Shown: positions 55,420 to 60,315 of the stretch, piece by piece | Numbering within the stretch: the stretch's first letter is position 1 | How the letters are laid out: every line of letters begins with the position of its first letter | Source of the DNA: an uncultured Bacteroidales bacterium | GTDB taxonomy: Bacteria; Bacteroidota; Bacteroidia; Bacteroidales; P3 | NCBI GenBank assembly: GCA_905233475.1 | Contig: CAJOEN010000015.1 | Coordinates: 1-60,315, forward strand | Direction: 5' to 3' | DNA length: 60,315 bases | Program-made: the position numbers and the translations under genes | Notes under the pieces: generated by a model | What the model was told of the DNA's origin: nothing | Seen by the model: only the letters and a program-made list of their open reading frames with translations | Databases searched by the model: none

Positions 55420-55525
55420 TTTATCGGCTAAATAACCCATAAACCCAATTTATCGGCTAAATAACCCATAAATATGCTTTATCGGCTAAACAACCTATAA
55501 ATTTATAAGCCAAACAACTTATAAA
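55420..55525. repeat. Four tandem 24-bp repeats upstream of the satD-like gene
   Basis: Copies start at 55420, 55449, 55478 and 55502. The first two are identical (TTTATCGGCTAAATAACC plus CATAAA). The third differs at two bases and the fourth at more. Each unit begins TTTAT and ends ATAAA, so each is partly palindromic. Spacing is 29, 29 and 24 bp. They lie 36 bp upstream of the -7 box. Confidence 0.8.
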
Positions 55526-55531
55526 TGTTAC

Positions 55532-55611
55532 GGTGGCTTCGACAGGCTCAGCCACCTTTTGAGGTCGTTGAGCTTTGGGGAAACGTGTTCGTTGAGCTTG
55601 TCGAAACGACC
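55532..55611. repeat. Two REP-like palindromes forming the hsdS 3' end
   Basis: GGTGGCT (55532-55538) pairs with AGCCACC (55550-55556) around TCGACAGGCTC. GGTCGTT (55563-55569) pairs with AACGACC (55605-55611). The core TTCGACA(G/A)GCTCA is a widely dispersed intergenic repeat. The hsdS stop (55548-55550) lies inside the first palindrome. Confidence 0.65.
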
Positions 55612-56822
55612 AACTCTCCGCTAAATGCCTTTTTGAGTATGCTTTGCCGCAAAGCCTCGGTCTTTTGCAAGGCTTCGGCAATGCTGGCCTCGGCTGCTTC
55701 GGCTTGCGATAGACGTGTTTCTATCTCTTTCACTATGCGCTTTTGCTCGGGAAGTGGGGGAAGAGGAATATGTAAACTTTGAATTTCGGCTGAATTAATA
55801 TTGTTTACTCCGCTCGTTGATTTAGCCTTTTCTTCTATTTGAACTCTTAAATTATGGGATTCCAAAGTATACAATAGAAACTTTGAATTAGCCTTCTCTC
55901 CATTGGGTCTTAATCGTATTAGATACCCTGCAAAAAGATACTTTTCTTCATCACAAGAAATCAAAGCACATTTCCCAACCAAATCAACACTTCCATTAGA
56001 CCTAATCGTTAACAAATCCCCATTTTTCAATGAGTATTTTTCTTTTTCCTCTTCAGAAAAAACCGCATATTTTAAATCTTCATCATTTATAAACCCATCT
56101 CCAATATTGGGTATTCTAATCACTCCAATACCATCAATACCATAATCACATTTCTTTGAAGTACCATAAGTTGGTTTTTCAATCACCTCTCCCAACTTCA
56201 CCGTTTCCCATTTCCCATCTTCGTTGTTTAGCCAATGGTTAAGCACGGCCTGCCTATATGTTTTCAGTTGCTGTTGGGCAGTGCGCAGGTGCTCCACGGC
56301 CTTGTCGAGTTCGGCAAAAAGGGATTCTATGCGGGAGACTATTTGGTGCTGGGTGGGGAGAGGGGGGAGAGGGATTTGTAGTGATTCTATGTCCTTCTTT
56401 TTCAAATTACATATATTCACGCCTTGTGATTGGTATGACACAAAATTGCGATATTCTTGTGTCTGAAAATACAATCCTAAATATTTTGAATCGATAATTT
56501 CTTTAGCCCTAATCAAACCGCAGAATGTTCCAAAAGCCGCATTTATATCATTGTTTGCCTGTGCTGATTTGCCAACTAAATCTTTACTTCCACTCGACAT
56601 TGCAAGAATAATATCTCCCTTCCGAATCATTTGTTCTTCTTTTACAAAATCATTTGGCACATATACCAAATCATTCAAAACCAAATTCTTCTGGATATTA
56701 TTTGCTCGCAATATTGGAATAAACCCATCTTTGGCCGTCAACAAAGCAACACTCTTATCATACGAAACACCACGAATCAATGTGGCAATTTCTGTAAATG
56801 CTATTTGGGGATATTTAGTCAT
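55548..56822 (-). CDS. hsdS: Type I restriction specificity subunit HsdS
   Basis: The 424-residue protein has two target-recognition domains, TRD1 (1-150) and TRD2 (200-350). Each ends with the conserved LQIPLPPLPTQ or LHIPLPPLPEQ motif and is followed by a long spacer helix (IVSRIESLFAELDKAVEHLR and IVKEIETRLSQAEAAEASIA). The target cannot be read from sequence. The last 20 or so residues (VVSTSSTNTFPQSSTTSKGG) are encoded by REP-like repeats, so the natural end was probably near FSGEL. The start overlaps the RelA/SpoT-domain gene by 8 bp. TRD DNA is AT-rich compared with hsdM. Confidence 0.93.
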   Translation of the reverse strand: MTKYPQIAFTEIATLIRGVSYDKSVALLTAKDGFIPILRANNIQKNLVLNDLVYVPNDFVKEEQMIRKGDIILAMSSGSKDLVGKSAQANNDINAAFGTFCGLIRAKEIIDSKYLGLYFQTQEYRNFVSYQSQGVNICNLKKKDIESLQIPLPPLPTQHQIVSRIESLFAELDKAVEHLRTAQQQLKTYRQAVLNHWLNNEDGKWETVKLGEVIEKPTYGTSKKCDYGIDGIGVIRIPNIGDGFINDEDLKYAVFSEEEKEKYSLKNGDLLTIRSNGSVDLVGKCALISCDEEKYLFAGYLIRLRPNGEKANSKFLLYTLESHNLRVQIEEKAKSTSGVNNINSAEIQSLHIPLPPLPEQKRIVKEIETRLSQAEAAEASIAEALQKTEALRQSILKKAFSGELVVSTSSTNTFPQSSTTSKGG

Positions 56823-58125
56823 TTTTTATATGTCTAAAACTTCTCCTATTTATTATCTTTGTAGTGATACTACAATAATAATAAAAGAAAGAATTCCTAT
56901 TTAAAGTATTTTTGTATATATTTGAAAGGTTTTTTTGCTTGTTGACAATTGTATTAACTTTATTATCAATGTCCTTTATCCATTCTTTTACTTTGATTTT
57001 ATGTTTGTTTTCTTTTGTTACATTCTTATTCAAGGTGTCAATTTCTTCTTTCAATAGTTTTAGGGAACAAGCCAACGTACGACAATATTGGGAATAATAA
57101 CGCACATAGCTTATGTAATCTCTACGCTCTAACGACTCTCTAATTTGACGCTGATACCTATTTAAACAATCATTTGAAAAAGAGTGAGTTGAAAGCATAT
57201 AATTTGAATATGCTACACTTATTTGTTCGTATGTGGCATGAGGTATGTTTGTCAAAACAATATTTGAATTGCTATTCTGTCGAAAACGTTCAAAATAGGC
57301 CTCTTCTGCTTCAATAAATGAATTATATGAATCTATTTGAGGGCTTTCGTTTCGTTTAGCCTCTATCAGGTAAAAAGAATTCTTTGAATAAGATTGTAGT
57401 TGCATCCATTGCTTTCTTACATCAATGTAATTACGCACAAATACCTCATTGATCTTATTTATATAGTTCCTTTCTTTAATTGTATCAAATATTCTTTTCT
57501 TTTCTTTCGGCGTTAAGTCTTGTTCGGATACAGACAACAAACGGTGAAACTCTAATAAGTCGGACGGCTCTTTATACTCTTTTAATTTCGTTTCGAATAC
57601 AAAATCTGTTATTTCAACTAACGTAGCCCAATTATGTTGTTCTTGATTTCGTAATTGGACTTCAACTAATTTACCATCACCATTTGCCAAACCAACAAAT
57701 AAATGTATTGATTTATAACCTTCTGCTTGAGGTTTTTCAATATAATCTATTTCTTTTTTGATGTATATTTGAGGATTCCCTCTTAATTTATTCAATAAAC
57801 GATATACTTGCTCATTATTAGAAAGAATACATCTGCATCCTGCTATATCAATTAATCTATCCAATTCACCATCAGGCATTCTTTTTAACTTGCCAATAAT
57901 GGATTCAATACGTTTGATACGATAAGTTACAATGATCTTTTTATTAATAGATTGACAATCTTTGTATACAATATCAAAAACAGAAGCGATAGTGTCACGA
58001 AACATCAAACGATAATCTTGTAACAATTTAAGGTCTTCTTGGGGAACTACACCTGTACCATCTCCATATGCTTCGCGAATCCGATCGCCAAGTTTGCGAA
58101 TTTGATTTTTCGAAAGTTCACTCAT
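56815..58125 (-). CDS. RelA/SpoT-domain protein (alarmone synthetase-like)
   Basis: The 436-residue protein has a synthetase domain at about 40-180: YRIKRIESIIGKLKR (68-82), DIAGCRCIL (93-101), EKPQAEGYKSIHLFV (130-144) and VEVQLRNQEQHNWATLVEI (154-172). These match the (p)ppGpp synthetase motifs, including GYxSIH and the ExQ-R. There is no HD hydrolase domain and no TGS or ACT domain. The C-terminal 250 residues are helical, AT-rich in DNA and unrecognised. Fused RelA/SpoT-domain toxins make or transfer pyrophosphates in phage defence. It overlaps hsdS by 8 bp, so both are translated together. Confidence 0.8.
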   Translation of the reverse strand: MSELSKNQIRKLGDRIREAYGDGTGVVPQEDLKLLQDYRLMFRDTIASVFDIVYKDCQSINKKIIVTYRIKRIESIIGKLKRMPDGELDRLIDIAGCRCILSNNEQVYRLLNKLRGNPQIYIKKEIDYIEKPQAEGYKSIHLFVGLANGDGKLVEVQLRNQEQHNWATLVEITDFVFETKLKEYKEPSDLLEFHRLLSVSEQDLTPKEKKRIFDTIKERNYINKINEVFVRNYIDVRKQWMQLQSYSKNSFYLIEAKRNESPQIDSYNSFIEAEEAYFERFRQNSNSNIVLTNIPHATYEQISVAYSNYMLSTHSFSNDCLNRYQRQIRESLERRDYISYVRYYSQYCRTLACSLKLLKEEIDTLNKNVTKENKHKIKVKEWIKDIDNKVNTIVNKQKNLSNIYKNTLNRNSFFYYYCSITTKIINRRSFRHIKND

Positions 58126-58140
58126 GTTTCTAATCTACTT

Positions 58141-58231
58141 ATACTTTATTTAATTCCTCAATTATCTTTATCACCTTATCTTTTTTTGCAAATAACCATC
58201 TCCTGCTGATTTTGCCATCATCGTCAAGTTT
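58141..58231 (-). pseudogene. Remnant matching the hsdR 3' end
   Basis: After the rhuM stop, the same frame runs KLDDDGKISRRWLFAKK, then DKVIKIIEELNKV and a stop, with no start codon. Bases 58143-58172 match 59257-59286 in 25 of 30 positions, the end of hsdR (KIIEELNEV). It appears to be a diverged copy of the hsdR tail left downstream of rhuM. Confidence 0.45.
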
Positions 58232-59230
58232 TTACCCCCCTTTCAAATACTTTTCCATCTCCTTGTCAAACTCGGAGATATATTCTTTGTCTTGGCGGAC
58301 TCGGAAAATCTCATATTCTTTTGTTGCCTTGTCTAAAGCTTGTTCATGCGAGACTATTCCCTTTCCTTCAAGAACTTTTCTGCGGTTATTGGTCAAGAAT
58401 ACATTGGTTTGGTCGAGCCAGTCCTTCATGCTCATCAGCACCTCATCTTCGGCCATAAGTTCGGCATAGTCGATGAACATGGTTACAAGGCGGTTCAATC
58501 GCGACAATTCCTTTTCATTCAGATAGTTCTTGGCCACTGTCACATCGCGTTTCAGAATCTTTCCATCGGGGGCGGCGCTCCATGTAGTCAATCCCATGGT
58601 AGGTTGTGCAGAATCGGCTCGTTCGTAAATCAATTCCGCAGCCGTCTTTCCCGTTACGGCAAAATGCAACTTGTTTTGCACAAAGGCATAAAAAGCCCTT
58701 GTTGTCTCGCTGTTCTTGTCATAATCATAGCTGCACTGCTCAAACACATCGGCGATTTTTTGATAGGCACGACGTTCGCTGGCACGTATCTCACGAATCC
58801 GTTCAAGCAACTCATCGAAATAGTCCTTGCCGAAAGGCCTGCCGTTTTTCAACATGTCATCGTTGAGCACGAAGCCTTTTGTGATATATTCTTTCAACGT
58901 TTTTGTTGCCCAAATGCGAAACGCCGTGGCCTGCTTTGAGTTGACGCGGTATCCGACAGCAATGATTGCGTCGAGATTATAGAATGTAGTCAAATAAGTT
59001 TTCCCATCGGAGGCAGTTGCCGAGTATTTCTCGGTAACTGAATCCTTATCAAGCTCACCGTCTAAAAATATCTTTTTCAAATGCAGCGATATGTTGTCGG
59101 TTGAACATCCAAATAATTCCGCCATTGCTTTCTGCGTCAACCAAAATGTTTCGTTTGCATAACATACGCTTACACACACATTTGTGCTGTCGGTCTGATA
59201 AAGGACTATACTATGTTGTTGGTTCTCCAT
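58232..59230 (-). CDS. RhuM-family protein
   Basis: The 332-residue protein matches the RhuM family: WLTQKAMAELFGCSTDNISL (N-terminal HTH-like), FYNLDAIIAVGYRVNSKQA, FRIWATKTLKEYITKGFVL and DYFDELLERIREIRASERR. RhuM was first named from a Salmonella pathogenicity island, but homologues are frequent inside type I restriction loci, as here. The molecular role is unknown; DNA binding is likely. It lies 13 bp after hsdR. A duplicated hsdR end on its other side suggests that it was inserted. Confidence 0.88.
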   Translation of the reverse strand: MENQQHSIVLYQTDSTNVCVSVCYANETFWLTQKAMAELFGCSTDNISLHLKKIFLDGELDKDSVTEKYSATASDGKTYLTTFYNLDAIIAVGYRVNSKQATAFRIWATKTLKEYITKGFVLNDDMLKNGRPFGKDYFDELLERIREIRASERRAYQKIADVFEQCSYDYDKNSETTRAFYAFVQNKLHFAVTGKTAAELIYERADSAQPTMGLTTWSAAPDGKILKRDVTVAKNYLNEKELSRLNRLVTMFIDYAELMAEDEVLMSMKDWLDQTNVFLTNNRRKVLEGKGIVSHEQALDKATKEYEIFRVRQDKEYISEFDKEMEKYLKGG

Positions 59231-59243
59231 TGCACTTTGTTTA

Positions 59244-60239
59244 TTATGCTACTAAAACTTCATTCAACTCCTCAATTATCTTTTCCATCTCCTCGCCAAA
59301 CAACTGATACATCTTGCCGCGGCCGCCTTGGGCGTCGAAGGGCGTGTAGTCCAAATCGTCGAGATCGAGGTGGTAGCTGCTCACGATGTGGTCTTTTATC
59401 ATTCGCAGCCATTCAATCTGCTCGGGCGTGAAGCGGTTGCGGTTGCCGGTGTGCTGGCGGAAGAGCCATTTGTTGAAGTTCTTCTCAATGGTGCTGTCGA
59501 AGGCTACCAGGTTTTTGTCAATTCCGCATGCGTGGCGCACCAACGAAACGAGAACGGTAAGTTCGGTCTTCGGCTGGTTCGCTTTCACGTTTTCAATGGC
59601 GCAATAGGCGTCCCAAACGTATGCAGGCGCCAGCAAGGGCTTGTCCTGTTTCAGTTTTTCGAGCAATTCCTGCGCCATCTTCAACGTCAGGTTGCGGCGG
59701 TTGTAGGGCTGGTTGTAGAAAATGCTCAACGCCATGATCTCATCCTTGTGCTGTTCGAGGTACTCGACAAACGACTTCACAGTCTCCTCGGCTTTCTCCT
59801 TGGTAAAACTGTTGAATCCACTGCTGATCACCGTATCCATATTCACGCTGTCAATCTTCTGATCGTGCAAACTGCGGACCAACACGATATACTCGTTCAA
59901 CTCGCCGTTGAAGGTGCTGATGGCGATGTCAATCAAATGCTCCTGTACCTTGCCGCGGATTTTCTCTTCGATGGCGGGTGTCATTTCTGTCGGTGAAATG
60001 CTCCTCAACTGCGGTTGCACTTCGTCGTCTATTTTGTCGGGGTCGAATGCCGCCAACAGTTCTGCACTCATTTGTCCCAGCGTCTTGCCCTTCGACAAAG
60101 ATACGATGCGTTCCTTCTCCTTTTCGGTGACTTCCTTGTTTAAGCGAATTAGGCGGTTTGCCAATGACGTGAACAAATCTTCTTCGGCAACGCCCATCGT
60201 TACAGCACCCAGCAGATCTTTCTCGGTGCCGCGAGGTAG
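59244..60239 (-). pseudogene. hsdR: Type I restriction endonuclease HsdR, C-terminal fragment
   Basis: About 330 codons match only the C-terminal helical part of HsdR, from LPRGTEKDLLGAVTMGVAEE to the ending MYQLFGEEMEKIIEELNEV. The nuclease and helicase domains are absent. Similarity begins at 60239. Upstream the frame has a stop at 60273-60275, and the last 75 bp are much more GC-rich and read better in another frame (ARLAELGYDPARIEPIF). The gene is cut by the window or contig end, a rearrangement or a chimeric read. HsdR uses ATP to translocate DNA and cut unmethylated targets. An ATG at 60197 exists but is internal. Confidence 0.75.
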
Positions 60240-60315
60240 CCTGCCCAGTCCGCGACCCCGTCGAAGATCGGCTCAATCCGTGCGGGATCGTAGCCAAGCT
60301 CGGCGAGGCGGGCGC

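Overview
The window comes from a Bacteroidetes chromosome, most likely Bacteroidales. Supporting signs are many -7 promoter boxes of the form TAnnTTTG (usually TATCTTTG), few Shine-Dalgarno sites, a zinc-free L36, a C25 (gingipain-like) protease with a type IX secretion sorting tail, and secreted proteins whose signal peptides end in AxAQ. The species cannot be named.

Layout. 1-670: a promoter, a 113-nt nested inverted repeat and a terminator-like hairpin precede a broken DNA methyltransferase gene. 657-6790: an AAA/DUF4143 ATPase, a tandem universal stress protein, a secreted bleomycin-hydrolase-type peptidase, a TPM-domain protein, a lone rnfA and a small acidic lipoprotein. 6884-14386: the C25 protease, a DUF4271 membrane protein, a conserved protein of unknown role, tRNA-Glu, rpsT and a C69 dipeptidase. 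14387-15033 has no intact gene.

15034-33174 is one uninterrupted str-S10-spc-alpha superoperon: rpsL, rpsG, fusA, rpsJ, then 22 further genes through secY, map, infA, rpmJ and rpoA to rplQ. It ends at a clear terminator. Enolase follows, but its 3' end is out of frame. A tight minus-strand operon of four exported proteins (34738-38352) has an 11-G tract in its leader. It is followed by a YD-repeat-like exported protein, three tRNAs (Ser, Pro, Arg), gpmA-lgt, and rny with a 6S RNA and zapA. ribBA and a promoter-driven structured RNA close this part.

46240-52372 is an accessory operon: an exported TPR-CHAT protease, a CHASE2 membrane protein, an exported protein and a TerB-like protein, then a frameshifted lipoprotein under its own promoter. 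52436-60315 is a minus-strand type I restriction locus in the order hsdR (5' end missing), rhuM, RelA/SpoT-domain gene, hsdS, SatD-like gene, DUF3307 gene, hsdM. Repeats, a duplicated hsdR 3' end and mosaic base composition show it was assembled in steps.

The best candidates for undescribed biology are the split CHAT/CHASE2/TerB-like operon, the restriction locus with an alarmone-synthetase-like gene overlapping hsdS and a SatD/DUF3307 pair before hsdM, the attenuator-like leader at 371-507, and the structured RNA at 45893-46160. Three loci (enolase, the 51960 lipoprotein, the hsdR edge) have reading-frame breaks that may be real mutations or assembly errors.
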